From: Thecaphora thlaspeos
Lineage: Eukaryota; Basidiomycota; Ustilaginomycetes; Urocystidales; Glomosporiaceae
Assembly (NCBI GenBank): GCA_900291925.1
Contig: UWYS01000006.1
Coordinates: forward strand, 186,001-250,000
Direction of reading: 5' to 3'
DNA: 64,000 nt
The notes below the pieces were generated by a model that did no database searches, had not been told where the DNA came from, and saw only the letters and a list, made by a program, of their open reading frames with translations. Position numbers and translations under genes: made by a program. This document shows, piece after piece, positions 46,223 to 57,877 of the stretch (the stretch's first letter is position 1; each line of letters opens with the position of its first letter).

Positions 46223-48618
46223 CTAAGGTTTTGCCTTCTTTGCCTCCTTGTTCTTGGACAGGATGATCTGCTTGTAGGCGGATACGTCGCCGTGGAAGCG
46301 CGTGACGCGACCGTCGTCGACGACCCAAAGCTCTTCGAGACAGTTGTTGATGAACATCTCGTCGTGCGAGATACAGATGACGCCGCCATTGAACTTCTTG
46401 ATCGCCTCGCAGAGGGCGTCGAGGCCGTCGGTATCGAGGTGGTTGGTCGGCTCGTCTGTAAAAGGGGCGAAGCGCAACAAGAACCGGGTGAGGATGTTAG
46501 TCAGCATGTTCGTCTTCGACCTTGGATGTGACACGTTCTGCATCGTTGCCGTCCTGTCATCGACTCACCGAGAAGCAAGACATGCGGCCTCATCATCGAC
46601 AGATGCGCGAAGGCGACACGTGACTTCTGACCTCCCGAGAGCGTGGCAATCTTCTGTAGACCCGTCATGCCCTTGATGCCAAAGGCGCCGAGGTGCGATC
46701 GGTACTCCTGCTCCGTCTTCCCTGGGTACTTTGCCGCGAGGAAGATGACCGGGTTCGCATTGAGGTCGAGCTGGTCGATGTGGTGCTGGCTGAAGAAGCC
46801 GACGCGCAGGCGCGGGTTGCGCTTCTGCTCGCCCTGCAACGGCGTAATGTCGCCCATCAACATCTTCATCAGCGTCGACTTGCCCGCGCCGTTGCTCCCG
46901 ACGATAGCGATCCTCGACTGCTGCGTAATGTCAAAGTCGATGTTCTTGAGCAGCAGACGGTCCGGCGAGTAGCCAAAGTTGACGTCGCTGATCTGCAGCA
47001 GCGGCAGCGGCAGCTTCTCGGTCTCGGGCAGGCGGAAGTGCACCGCATCCTCCTCCTCCGGCGGGTCGATCTTGGGGAGCTTCTCGATCTGCTTGATCTT
47101 GGACTGCGCCTGGGCGGCTCGGTTGGCGTTGACGCGCCACCGGTCGACAAAGGCTTGCAGCTGGGCGCGCTGCAGCTCGACCGCCTCGTACTCGCGCTGC
47201 TGGTTGCGCCTGCGCTCCTCACGCGTCTCGTAGAACTGGTCAAAGTTGCCCTTGTAGTAGTCGAGGCGCTCCGAGTGCATGTGGATGATGTCGGTCGCGA
47301 CACGGTTGAGGAAGGCACGGTCATGGGAGACGACGAGCAGCGTTCCGGTGTAGTCGTTCACAAAGTAGTCCTCGAGCCAGGCGAGGGCGTTGAGGTCGAG
47401 GTGGTTCGACGGCTCATCGAGCATGAGCAGGTCCGGCTTGCAGAAGAGGGCACGCGCGAGCGCCAGGCGCATCCTCCAGCCTCCGGAGAAGGTCCGGGTG
47501 GCGCGCGCCTGATCGGCGGGGCCGAAGCCGAGGCCGTTGAGCAGCGAGGCCGCACGGCTCGGGCCCGTCTCGGCCTCCATGTCGACCAGCTTCGCCTGAA
47601 CCTCTCCCAGGCGCGATGAGAGCTCCTCGCGGCGGATCTCCCTCTGCCTTGTCGGCATGTCGACGGCCGAGCCCTTTGAGAGGCCGCCTTCGTCCTGGTC
47701 GGCGGATGCGGCGTTGGCGGCGGCGATGGCGGCGGCCGCGCTCTCCTCGAGCTTCTGGAGCTCCTCGTTGAGCGAGCGCTCCTCGGCCATGAGCTTCTCT
47801 CGCCAGACGTCTGCCTTGAGCACACTTTCGATGGCGGTTGTGTCGTCGCCGACAATCTCCTGCTCGACGTAGAGGATCGAGATGTGGCCGGGGATGGGGA
47901 TCTCGCGCAGCGCCATGTTGCGGAGGAGCGTGCTCTTGCCTACGCCGTTCCTGCCGATGAGGCCGGCGCGGCGCCCCTGGTTGATTGTGAGGGTGGCATT
48001 GCTGAGGATGCGATTGCTGCCAAAGCTAACATCGATGTTGGGGAGGTGGATGTCCTTGTTCTTGCCCTTGTTGCCGACGCTCTCGAGGGTGTTCACCTTT
48101 AGGAACATCTCCTCGTAGCCGGCCTGGGCCTTTGACTGCTCGACGAGCTTGCTCGACTCGTAAAGGTCGCGCTGAGCGCGCTTTGCGAGCTTGGCCCTCG
48201 TCTTTGCCTCTTGCTTTTCGAGCTTCTTTACGTCTACGGTGGAGCGCGACTTGTTTGAGCCGCCGAGGCTGATGTCTACGCCGCCGGCCGACTCGAAGCC
48301 GCGTGTCTTGCTCATCTGAGTGCTACGCATGTCCACGACGCGGTCCAGGCGGGTGAGGCCGGAGGGGTGCGCGCCGCCGCCCTCGGTGTCGTCCGGCATC
48401 AAGTCCTGGACCATCTGGTGCAGCTTTGGGAGGAGGTCGGTGAGCTGCTTGCTGCTGGAGGGGTCCGAGAGAGTGGCGGACTCGAGCATAGGCCTGACAA
48501 CACGCTCAAAGAGCTGCTCGGTAGGATCCTCTGCAGCGTCGCGGATGTATCCGTCGAGGTACTCGACAACGAGCTCGTCGAGGTTGGGAAGGGCGGCGCG
48601 GATCAAGGTGGCGGCCAT
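46223..48618 (-). CDS. GCN20: ABC-F ATPase Gcn20
   Basis: Exons 48618-46569 and 46455-46223 give 760 residues (yeast Gcn20 is 752). The start is ATG 48618 (MAATLIRAALPNLDELV). The N-terminal 190 residues form the Gcn1-binding region. Two ABC domains follow: Walker A GRNGVGKST, signature FSGGWRMR, Walker B LLMLDEPSNHLD; then GSNGAGKST, LSGGQKSR, VLLLDEPTNHLD. No membrane span is present, as expected for ABC-F. Gcn20 with Gcn1 activates the eIF2 kinase Gcn2 on ribosomes under amino-acid starvation. The single intron splits the codon for the Walker B Asp of domain 2. It is divergent from MCR1, 611 bp apart. Confidence 0.95.
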
Positions 48619-49229
48619 GCTGGACGGCGGGCGGGCGGCCAGGAGGCGGGCGTTGAAGCGGTAGACGGTGAGCGTTGGTACGTGGAGATGTAGTGTGGGT
48701 ACTACTCTGCAGGACAGGGGCGGCAAAGTGTTGCGCCCGAGGGTAGAGAGGAGCGGGACAGAGAGATGGAGGGAGAGATGGAAGGAGAGAGGGCGGGAGA
48801 GCGAGGGTTGGGCTGCGCAGCGAGGCAGGCTGAGCGCTCGGCGTGGCTGTCAAAAGCCCGTTCATCTTCCCGCACGCTCACTCGTGCGGAACAGGCACGC
48901 AAGCAAACACATCCGAGTCCCGGTCCCTCGCGAAGCACCCGATGCACCCGATGCGGGGCCTAGCATCGCGAGGGTCAGGGAAGAGTGACGACTGGGCGGC
49001 ACTACGTGAGAGGGCACGAGGTGGAGCAGCGCGCGCCAAGAAACCACGCATCCACGCCGATGAGGCAACGGTGCAGGGACCATCGAGCAACGATTGTTGT
49101 ACTCTTGCCCTTCCGCGCCGCACCAGCTCGCCCTCGACTTGCAACGACCAGCCACCACATCATACTCCATTCCCCCCTCCACACACCTTGACAGCTCACC
49201 CCACCTCCCCTCCCACGCTCTCGCACACC
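48619..49229. other. Divergent promoter region, GCN20 / MCR1
   Basis: 611 bp between opposite start codons. No credible ORF: frames on either strand lack conserved features. GA-rich around 48760-48800. Confidence 0.5.
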
Positions 49230-50625
49230 ATGTTCATCCGCCCTTCGCCCACACTCACCTCGTCGTTCGCACACGCGGCACGATCCACGCTCCGCTCCCA
49301 CGCCGCAGCGCCCGTCCGCGGCTACGCGACAGAGTCCGGCAAGCAGGCGGCCCAGTCCAACCTCCCTCTCGTCCTCGGCCTCGGTGGCCTCGCCGGTCTC
49401 GGCGCCTGGTACAGCCTCGGCGGCTTCGGCGATGCAAACAAGGCTACTAGCAAGCTCCAGGAAAAGGGTCAGAGCGCCGTCAACAAGGTCTCCGAGGCCG
49501 TGCAGAACGGAGCGCTCAACAAGGACGCCTTCACCGAGTTCACCCTCAAGCAGATCAAGCCCTACAACCACGACTCGGCAACGTGAGTGCCGGCATCGCC
49601 CTGCTGCGACCGCCTTTCCGTGGCAGCGCCAAGCTGCAAACCCACGTCTGACCCTGACTCACTGTCTTTCCCCTCTACCTTTCCCTGTCGCCCCTCTTCC
49701 CGCAGCTACATCTTTGAGCTGCCCGACAACAAGAAGCCCGGCATGAACGTTGCCTCGGCCGTCGTCTTCAAGGCCGTCGGAGACGCGCTCAAGGACGACA
49801 AGGGCAACGACGTCATCCGCCCCTACACGCCCGTCTCGTCTCCCGACACGGCTGGCCACATTGACTTCCTCATCAAGCGCTACGTGAGTGGACCCCCCCC
49901 CGATCGATCGCACGGCACGGCAAGCGCCCAGCTCCCGTTGTCGTTACTGACTTTACCTTGTCACCCTCCACTGCCGCCGCGCGAAACAGGAAAACGGCAA
50001 GATGACCAACTACGTGCACAACCTCAAGGTCGGCGACAAGATCGCCATCAAGGGCCCCATTGCCAAGTTCCCCTACAAGGCCAACGAGTTCGAGCACATC
50101 GGCCTCGTCGCCGGCGGCAGCGGCATCACGCCCATGTGGCAGATCATCCAGCAGATTGCCTCGGACCCCAACGACAAAACCAAGGCCACCCTTATTTACG
50201 CCAACAAGACTGAAAAGGACATTCTGCTCAAGGAAGAGGTGCGTGCCGGCCCAATCTCCTCGCCGCAATGCCGTTCATCTGCACAACCTCGTCTTACTGA
50301 GTCTTGTCTGACCCTCCTCCCTCTCGCCCTCGCTCCGCACCGCCAGTTCGACCGCCTCAAGTCCGACGACCGCTTCACGATCGTCTACGGCCTCGACAAG
50401 GTGCCCAAGGGCGTCGACGCGTTTGAGGGCTACGTCACCTCGGGCATCCTTGGACACCACCTGCCGCTTCCCGGCCTGGCGAGCAAGGCCAAGGTCTTTG
50501 TCTGCGGCCCGCCCGGACAGGTGGAGGCCATCTGCGGCGGCAAGGGCCCCAAGGGCTCGCAGGGAGAGCTCAAGGGCCTCCTCGCCGACCTCGGATACCA
50601 GCCCGACCAGGTCTACAAGTTCTAA
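49230..50625 (+). CDS. MCR1: NADH-cytochrome b5 reductase, mitochondrial (Mcr1 type)
   Basis: Exons 49230-49582, 49706-49883, 49990-50238 and 50347-50625 give 352 residues. A mitochondrial presequence (MFIRPSPTLTSSFAHAARST) and a short hydrophobic anchor (LPLVLGLGGLAGLGAWYSLG) precede an extra 60-residue helical spacer. Then come the FAD-binding motif RPYTPVSSP, the segment GKMTNYVHNLKVGDKI, the NAD motif GLVAGGSGITPMWQ and the C-terminal CGPPGQ. The enzyme passes electrons from NADH to cytochrome b5 or, in the intermembrane space, to cytochrome c via D-erythroascorbyl radical reduction. The 49,690-49,883 exon carries the family motif YIFELPDNK. Introns are 106-123 nt. Confidence 0.93.
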
Positions 50626-52644
50626 AAGAAACGCTGTACGCCTAGAGTCCCTGTCTGGTGGCTTGTTGCGGCCGCTGCTGGCTGAGTAGAGACCATGCCC
50701 CACTGATATTTTTTCCCGACTGAAAGGCTGTGAGCACGAGACGGGTTGATTGAAGTGCCGTACGGAAGTCGGTCCTGTTCTCATAAGGTATTGTTCTCAG
50801 ACCACGGAACAGAATGTGCCTTCCACGGCAAAAGGTGTTCTTCCAGGCCAAGCCTTGAATCGCACATTAAACGATCTCGGCGTCCTGTCCTCTCCATCCC
50901 CTTTCATGTAGGCGGCAAGAGCGACGGTGGAGTTCATCTTTGAGCATGACCCTCATCCCTTGATGAGCGACGAAACCTTTTCGCCGAGAAAGCAAGCTGC
51001 GACACAAAAAGAAAGCGGAGAGCGGGAAAGAAAAGAAAAGCAAAGATAATATTCAAGAGAGTCGATGGAAGTCGTGCTGTGCGCTGTAGCAGGTGAATTG
51101 TTGCTGCGCACTGTACCTCTTTCTTGTCAAGCCACCAACCATTGCGGGACCAAGGGGCTAACTCCAGGTGGTGGAAGGAGAGGTTGTCCGAAACAGGCAG
51201 GTGTGCAGACGCTGGCTGCGGAGCGGCTGTGTGCCTTAGGCAGCCCGTCGATCTCTGCCATACAAGCAAGCAGCCAAGGTCTGCTATCAAGTAGCATACG
51301 CACATCCTCTGCTGCCACCAGCTTGCTGCTCTTGCTCTCCTACCTCTCCTTGGGGACGGAGCTACAAAGCAATCTACGCACCCGCCTTCCCCTATCCTCT
51401 GGAACCCTTAGCCTGTCCCCTTCCCGAGGCCATCCCAACTTGGTTTCCCTCGCTCGCTCGACGTTTGCTACTGCGCGTCGCCCCTAACGCCCAGCGGGTC
51501 GTGTCCCCTATGGTGAGCCCCCGCTGCATCGTCATGCAACCTACACTCTCACTCCGCCAGCCAGCCAACCAACCAATCAAGGCTGGCTGGTGCGTGTCAG
51601 CTCGCCAGACGAGCTCGCCATAACTTACCGCCTCTCCAAGGCAGACGTACTGATGCGCCTGCGGCTTTCAAGGCCGACGGCTGGCGATGCTGCGAGCTGC
51701 TGCTGGTCTGCTTGCTTCCCTTCAAGCTCCGCCGTCGACACCTTCGCCCGTCACTGTTACTGCTGTGATTGCCGCATGCATCTTCCCTCGGCACAGCAGC
51801 ACAGCAGCGGGTCATCAACTTTTGCCCTTCCCGCCGTCAGAGGCGATGGTCGCCATACAGTGACTTTGCCGTCTCGCCGTTGGAGAAAGCTCTCTTTCCC
51901 ACCCCGAGCGCGGCGTGACTGCATCGGCACATCGATTTGATGGCAGCGGTCCTTGTGGTGCTGGACCCAACCATGAGGAGGAGGAGGAGGAGGAGGAGCG
52001 GGGACGAGAGGGGATGCATGCGGCCACACAGGGTCAGCCAGTCGAGCCTGACACTCTGGTCGCTGGCTCCCCCCTCGCCTAGTCCCCCTAGCATGAGCAG
52101 GCAAAGGCTAGGCTAGTCCTTGTTCCCGAGGTATCCCTCCTGCCGCCGTCGAGCTTCGATGCCTTTCCCGCCTTCGGCTCCTGTTTGCCTGCCTGCTTGG
52201 CTGTTCCGCCCGCCAGTACGTCGAGGCGGAGAGTGGAGTGGATGGCGATCAAGGTCACAGGCAGCTGGTCGTCTGAGACCGCACTTGCTTGTCTCTGGTC
52301 CCTTGTTCCGAGCAGTCGGGATGTACAGATATCGTACTCGTCCTCGACCTTTCTCGACCTCGTCCCCCACCTTCTCGTCCATACTCATTTACCATACCCT
52401 TCACTGCGATTGCTTTGCTCCTCTACGGCTTATATCGCCCTCACGCTCACGCCCTCACGGTCGACGCACATCGATCCACGCCTCTCTAACGACTACAACA
52501 CACCCGGCCACCCAGCCGTCATCCACACGGAACCCAAACGATCGCAGCCGTATCGACGCGCTCTCGACGGTCGCGTCACGCCTAGTTGCCTTCCTGACCC
52601 TTCTCCTCGCCACTCGGGATCAGCCCCAGTCGACACACACCACG
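50626..52644. other. Long intergenic region, no gene recognised
   Basis: About 2 kb. Several frames of 60-130 codons are present but lack features. It contains a perfect 10-bp inverted repeat (51557-51566 / 51581-51590), a GGA repeat at about 51975-51998 and, from 52120, an in-frame open stretch ahead of the next gene that has no useful ATG context. Confidence 0.5.
51557..51590. repeat. Perfect 10-bp inverted repeat with 14-nt spacer
   Basis: CCAGCCAGCC at 51557-51566 is matched by GGCTGGCTGG at 51581-51590. The spacer is AC-rich. It could form a hairpin; no gene boundary is known here. Confidence 0.7.
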
Positions 52645-54480
52645 ATGCCGGTCCTCGCCACCAAAGCCAAGCAGCAGCAGCGACAGAGGCAACAGCTGGA
52701 AGAGAACCTGGCCGTCTCTGCCTTTCTCTCTCCGAAATCTCGCATCTTCGCGGGCGGACATGCGCGCGCCAAGACGACCAAGCAGCTGACGCCGGAAGAG
52801 GTGGCCAACAAGATTGCCAGCATGCTCAAGCCTGGTCCGCCGTTCTTTAGCAATGGAGGCAACGCCGATCTGATCGACTTTATCAGCGACCAGTCCATCA
52901 TGAACAGCGATGCGCTCCGACAGCAGGCCGAGGTCAACAGGGAGGCGCGTGCCCGACAGCAGACGCAGGCCACCTTTGCGGTCAAGGCGACCAATGCAAG
53001 CGGCGGCGATGCCGAGGAGGAGGATACGTGGGACGGTGTTGGAACGGTGTGGAGCGCCCTCGATGCTCTACCGGCCGGTGCCAATTGGGGTCGTATCCCG
53101 GGAGCACCCGTGTCCGCCATGTCGTCGGCCGACATGGAAGATGACGGTCTCTGGTCGGCCATCACGCTCACCTGCGACATTGAGTGCACCGAGGTGCGCG
53201 TCGGTCGCTCCGTCGTCGTCCCGACAAAGGTGCTCACCAAGAACCACTACTTCCGAGGCAACAGCCGCGCCCTCACCACGTCGATCGGCGCCGGCGTCAA
53301 GTACTCGTGGGACGATCTGGGAAAGACCAAGACGGCGCCTGCCTCGTCGTCGGCGAGCACGGCAGACTACCTCTCTCTCAATGCCTATACCAGTCCTGAG
53401 TTTACCGCCATGTGGAAGTGGCCCAGCTGGATGCCGTTCTTCGGCGACAAGGAGAAGAAACCTACCGCCCCTTCCACGGGCAACGGGTCGACGGGCGAGG
53501 GTCTCAAGCGTATCTGGGTGCCCTCGACGACTGAGGTATCGCTCCACGCGACGTGGTGGGGCTTCAACATCTACCTGCCCAAGTCCGTCATCACACAGCT
53601 GGACGGCGACGTCGAGGAGGCCGAGAAGATTGCCAATCTCGTCAACAAGTGTTTCACCTTCATCCTCAACAACATCCCCGCCGGCCTCCCCACCGCGCTC
53701 GGGACGGTCCTCACCATCCTCAAGGCCATCGCGCCCGTCACGGGATACATCTCCACCTTTATCGGTTGGAGCTGGGATACGATCAAGAGCTTCGACAAGG
53801 GTCAGGGCGTCATTCTTAGCGCAACGTGGATCCTCCCTGGTGAGTCTTGCGACGACACGAACGCGGCGCGATGGGGAAAAAGAAAATTGCGCAGTCGCGT
53901 TGCGGACGGCGCGCACCATCTCCTAGCGTCAACTGACATCGTCCTGTTGATCCTTGCCCGTTTTTGCATGACCTCTATAGTTGCACTCATCCCGCGGAGC
54001 CTGGACTCACCTATCGTCGGTACGCCATCCGCTACACCGCCAACAAGCGAGCCGGCCACTCCTACGACACCTACCGCCCCCATGACGACTCCTTCAGAGC
54101 CCACGGCGCCCTCTGCGCCCACTGCGCCCTCGACCGGCACCCCACCTACCGACGCCACACCCGTCACGTCTCCACCGTCCGACGCGACGTCGGGTACGCC
54201 AGACAGTGTGACAGTACAAGCAACCGACACACCTCTTCCTGTGTTCGACGATCCACCTCTTCCGGTCGGCACCGGTCAGCCAGTACCCGGCGCGACTTTG
54301 CCACCTACCGATCCGAACAGCGAACCCATCGATCTCTCAGCCCCCACAGAAGGAAAGGGGGGGAAAGACGAGGTCTATCCTGGAAACCCTCTTGGTCGTG
54401 GAGGTGATAAGGATGTTCAGCCTCCAATGGGTAATACGCCACCGCCCACTAGACAGGTCCCGAACGATGCAGAGAGTTGA
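52645..54480 (+). CDS. Uncharacterised protein, 564 residues, with Pro/Thr-rich tail
   Basis: Exons 52645-53839 and 53981-54480 from ATG 52645 (MPVLATKAKQQQRQRQQ). Residues about 45-110 are helical (LTPEEVANKIASMLKPG). The middle third is Trp- and Thr-rich and probably beta-structured (WSAITLTCDIECTEVRVGRS, VSLHATWWGFNIYLP). Then comes a hydrophobic helical stretch (IPAGLPTALGTVLTILKAIA ... GYISTFIGW) and ILSATWILPVALIPRS across the intron. The last 155 residues are Pro/Thr/Ser repeats. There is no signal peptide. I do not recognise the family; the trp-rich beta plus glycine/hydrophobic helix layout would suit a membrane-binding protein, but that is a guess. The intron (141 nt) is a multiple of three and stop-free. 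Both spliced and unspliced forms would be read in the same frame. Confidence 0.7.
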   Translation: MPVLATKAKQQQRQRQQLEENLAVSAFLSPKSRIFAGGHARAKTTKQLTPEEVANKIASMLKPGPPFFSNGGNADLIDFISDQSIMNSDALRQQAEVNREARARQQTQATFAVKATNASGGDAEEEDTWDGVGTVWSALDALPAGANWGRIPGAPVSAMSSADMEDDGLWSAITLTCDIECTEVRVGRSVVVPTKVLTKNHYFRGNSRALTTSIGAGVKYSWDDLGKTKTAPASSSASTADYLSLNAYTSPEFTAMWKWPSWMPFFGDKEKKPTAPSTGNGSTGEGLKRIWVPSTTEVSLHATWWGFNIYLPKSVITQLDGDVEEAEKIANLVNKCFTFILNNIPAGLPTALGTVLTILKAIAPVTGYISTFIGWSWDTIKSFDKGQGVILSATWILPGESCDDTNAARWGKRKLRSRVADGAHHLLASTDIVLLILARFCMTSIVALIPRSLDSPIVGTPSATPPTSEPATPTTPTAPMTTPSEPTAPSAPTAPSTGTPPTDATPVTSPPSDATSGTPDSVTVQATDTPLPVFDDPPLPVGTGQPVPGATLPPTDPNSEPIDLSAPTEGKGGKDEVYPGNPLGRGGDKDVQPPMGNTPPPTRQVPNDAES

Positions 54481-54783
54481 GGAGGTAGACACTTGTCCTT
54501 TCGTAGCAGATCGACTCTCTGTCTCCCGCCTTCCTTGGACAATTTGGCTTCTGTAGATGAATTCGTATCGTAGCATTCCTTGACGAACCACATCGCGACG
54601 ACGATGATGAATATGGACAATTTCAGCACCACTTCTACCGAATCCATGTGACGGCTTGGTTCCACCTCTTGTACTGTCAAGGAACAACCCCGTCACAGCC
54701 TCGGTAGTTGGACAGGGTGATACAAAATGTCGACTTGCAATACGGTCAGCATCACCCACTTTGCCCCACTGCTCAAATATGCG
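54481..54783. other. Intergenic, convergent
   Basis: 303 bp after the stop of the 564-residue protein; relatively AT-rich, 3' UTR-like. No feature seen. Confidence 0.4.
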
Positions 54784-55146
54784 TCACGTGGTGACGCGGG
54801 TGTGGGCGTCTGGGCGCAGCCGATCAACCAGCCTGGCACATAGCGAGTCAGCCTCGCGGCGCTGCCTCTCTTCCTTGCGCTCCACCATCTCCTTGTCCTT
54901 CTGCGGCGTAGTGACCGCCTTTTCTTTGTCTTCTGCCCACTCTGTATCCCTCCTTTGCCGCTCTCGTCTACGCTCATCCGTCCCGTTCCGGCGGGCCGGG
55001 ACCCTTCCCTCGAGCTCAGAGGCCTTCCTGCTTTCTGCCGCAACCTGATGCCTATGCTTCTCTCTCGTAGTCGGTCCGCAGCCGGGACAGCTATATGGCA
55101 TCGCTGTCATACAGCACGCACAGAAAGGAGACGCGTGATGCCACAT
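54784..55146 (-). CDS. Small hypothetical Cys-containing charged protein
   Basis: A 120-codon frame from ATG 55146 (or 105 codons from ATG 55101, MPYSCPGCGPTTREK). It starts with a Cys cluster (SPFCACCMTAMPYSCPGCGP) and continues as a long, highly charged Arg/Glu/Lys helix (RRRERQRRDTEWAEDKEK ... VERKEERQRREAD). Codon bias is weak. I recognise no family. It may be the last exon of a larger gene or a chance frame; the CPGCGPTTREK-like start followed by a charged helix is the main argument for a real small protein. Confidence 0.35.
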   Translation of the reverse strand: MWHHASPFCACCMTAMPYSCPGCGPTTREKHRHQVAAESRKASELEGRVPARRNGTDERRRERQRRDTEWAEDKEKAVTTPQKDKEMVERKEERQRREADSLCARLVDRLRPDAHTRVTT

Positions 55147-55601
55147 CGACTCCGTAAGGCGGCAATGCGAGACGGGTCTCTCACGACGTCCCCCAGGTCA
55201 ACGTGAGTCTTAGGATATCGTCTCTGTCTTCTTCCCACCTTCTACCGCTTCCTTGCAATGAAACGCTCTCTTTTTCTTTTTTCTTTTTTTCTTTTTTAAT
55301 CGTTTTGGCGGAGAGAGGAGAAGAGACGATAGTGACGCCTTGCTTCGAGCGATACTTTGCATTCGCTCATCGCGAGGTCCAGAGTGTTTCGATGGTCTTA
55401 GACTCCCCTCAAACGGACAGCCTCACACGAGCAGACAAATCGGACAGATAGACGGACAAGAGACACACAAGCAACACACGCTCGCAGCTACGTCGCGTCG
55501 TCGTAAGGAGTGAGCAAAGGTGATCTAATTAAACCATCATTTTTTGTTCGATTTGCAACCTAAGTTATCCGTTGCCTTCTCCTTTCTCTCCTTTCGCTCT
55601 T
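55147..55601. other. Intergenic region before the RPC82 3' end
   Basis: 455 bp, with a T-rich tract at about 55268-55299. No ORF or RNA gene recognised. Confidence 0.45.
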
Positions 55602-57877
55602 TCACGCATCGCCGCTGTTCGCAACCGCCAAATCCCTCAGTACGAACACGTCCATTTCCACCCTGGCCTCAGCTACGCTCATGGTCTGTAGGATCATTTC
55701 TAGCCTCTGCCAATTTTCCCTCTCCCACTCGCTCAACAGACCCACCGTATCGCTCCTCACGTCCGTCCTCTCCACCTTGCGCAGCAACGGTGCCTGTCTA
55801 CGCATCTCCTCGTTCCGTCGCTGACCCAAGCGCGCCAGCGTCTGGTACAGTCGGTCGATCAACCACGCTCGACACTTGTTCTCGTCGACAAACCACAGGA
55901 AGAACGTCTTGGACGGATCGCGGTCTTTCGTCTTTGGGATCTCCTGCAGCCCCAGGATCGAAGAGGCAAAGAGCCGCGAGCAGATGTCGCGCGTCTCGTT
56001 CATGCTGATCAGAGCTAGGCGCGAGATCTGTGCGGTGGGTGACGAGCAGGGGATGGGGGAATTTGGGTCAGTACGTGGAAAGACGGCGATTGGGTGACGA
56101 AGCCCGGCGGTGGGCAGCCGGAACTCACGTGCTTCTCCTCGAGCTTTCCTTTCTCCCGCAGTATTCCCATGATGCGCACCGCGGCGGTGCCAAACTTTTC
56201 CTCGACCACGTTTCGCAGCAGGTCCTTTCTCATCCTCTCTGCCGTATTACGAAAGTCGATCTTGTAGCTCGACGCCACCTTCCTCCCCGACGCCGCCTTG
56301 GTGGTGCCTTCGCCGTCGGGCGAGATGAAACGCTGCGACTTGGCCCTCGTCGAGATGTCGTCGACGTGTGCAAAGACGGCGCAGTACTCTGCGAGCATCT
56401 CCTGCCGCGTCGGGATCGCCGACTTGTCGCGCTTGCCGAACGCCTTCCGGTCGAAGCCCTTGTGAACCTGGAGGGACGAGGGGAGCCTGGGCGCCAGCAG
56501 CGTCAGCGAGACGCTGGGCGAGCAGATGTCGCGCACGCTCTGCCGGCTCGAAGAGGCCGCGCTCGCCTCGATCATGTGGCGAAACACCTCGGCAGCGGTG
56601 CTGTTGTAGCGCGATCGGATCGCCTCGACCATGATGTCGTTGCGCACGTGAATGTCGAAGCGCTCCGAGTTGATGCGCAGCCAGACGTCGAGGTCGATGT
56701 CAAAGTCGTCGGCGGGGTCCGCCTTGCCATCGCGGATCGAGGCAGGGAAACCGCCAAGGTCCTTGTCGCCTTTGCCCTTGTCGTTGCCCTTTTTGTCCTT
56801 TGAGCTCGTCGAGGAAGTCTTGGACTTCCTCGACTTGCTGGCGGTCGAGGTGGCGGCGTTGGCCATGGCGAGGGCCGAGTGCGTCTTGCGAATTAGGCCT
56901 CGCCGTGTCTCGCCCGCCTGTGCCGGCCGGCCGATGGCGGTGGCCACCTTTGTTGGGTCAGCCTCCCACTCCTTCTCGCACTCTTCGGCTATCATGTCGA
57001 GGACACGCGCGCGGATCTGCTTGAGCTCCTTTGGCGTTGGGATGCCCTTGATCTTGCGGCGCTCTCGTGTCTCGTAGGCGATCTCCTTGTCGCGCGGCGA
57101 GACGTGCTGGGCGAGCGTCGAGGGACGGAGGTAGATGTGGTAGAGGAGATGGGCCAGCTGGCGCTTGACGGCCTCGACGCGGAGCTCGTCGTCGCGCAGC
57201 TCAGCCTTGCGCTTTGTGTTCGCCTTTGCACCGTTGCCGTTGCCGATGCGGTTAGCGTGGGCGTTGGCTGGCTGCTGTCCTCCTCCGCTGGTTGTCGCTG
57301 CTGCTGTTGCTGCTGCTGCTGCCTCGTCGGCGGGGGCTGCTGCCGGGCTGGCGGTCATCTGTTTGACGAGGTCGCGCGCCTGCATCTTGCCGTGCTTGAG
57401 GATGAGCATGACGATGCGGGCGGCGTCTGGGCCGATAAAGTCCTCTGCGATGCTGATGTACTTGCCGAATCGGAGGCGCGCGAGGAGATGGTCCGGGTTG
57501 ATTTCAAAGTACTCTTGCGACTCGTCTGCGAGTTCGGGGTCGGTGGAGCTGTGCCAGGCGCAGCCGTGCTGGATCATGGTCATGATGGCCTGTTGAATGA
57601 GGCGCTTTGGGACGGGGAGGGGGCCATTGGGGTCGGCTCCGTGGAGGGCGGTGCGCGCGGCTGCAGCGGAAGAGCTGGCCTGGCCAGAGAGCGGGTCTCG
57701 GTGGCCGGGGTTGGAGCGGGACGAGGGCTGCTTTAGGAAGCGCTGTAGTTCGCGCAGCGTCATGCGTCCGCGGCGGAGGAGGAGAGCGCCTACGCGTGCG
57801 GAGATGGGGCCAAAGTGCTGTAGGAGGATGTGCTCGCAGAGCTTGATCTTTTGCGGCGAGTGAGCGGAGCTGGACAT
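55602..57877 (-). CDS. RPC82: DNA-directed RNA polymerase III subunit RPC82 (RPC3)
   Basis: Exons 57877-56129 and 56027-55602 give 724 residues. The N-terminus HSPQKIKLCEHILLQHFGPI SARVGALLLRRGRMTLREL is the first winged helix of the RPC82/RPC62 family. Later winged-helix segments include FGKYISIAEDFIGPDAARIV, FDIHVRNDIMVEAIRSRYNS and VEEKFGTAAVRIMGILREKG. The C-terminal domain has the family segment KTFFLWFVDENKC. It forms the Pol III-specific RPC82-RPC34-RPC31 trimer needed for initiation at tRNA and 5S genes. Two low-complexity insertions occur: a Pro/Ala/Gly stretch at about 195-215 and a Lys/Ser/Gly stretch at about 350-385. It is divergent from PUS4 (497 bp apart), another tRNA-related gene. 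Confidence 0.92.
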
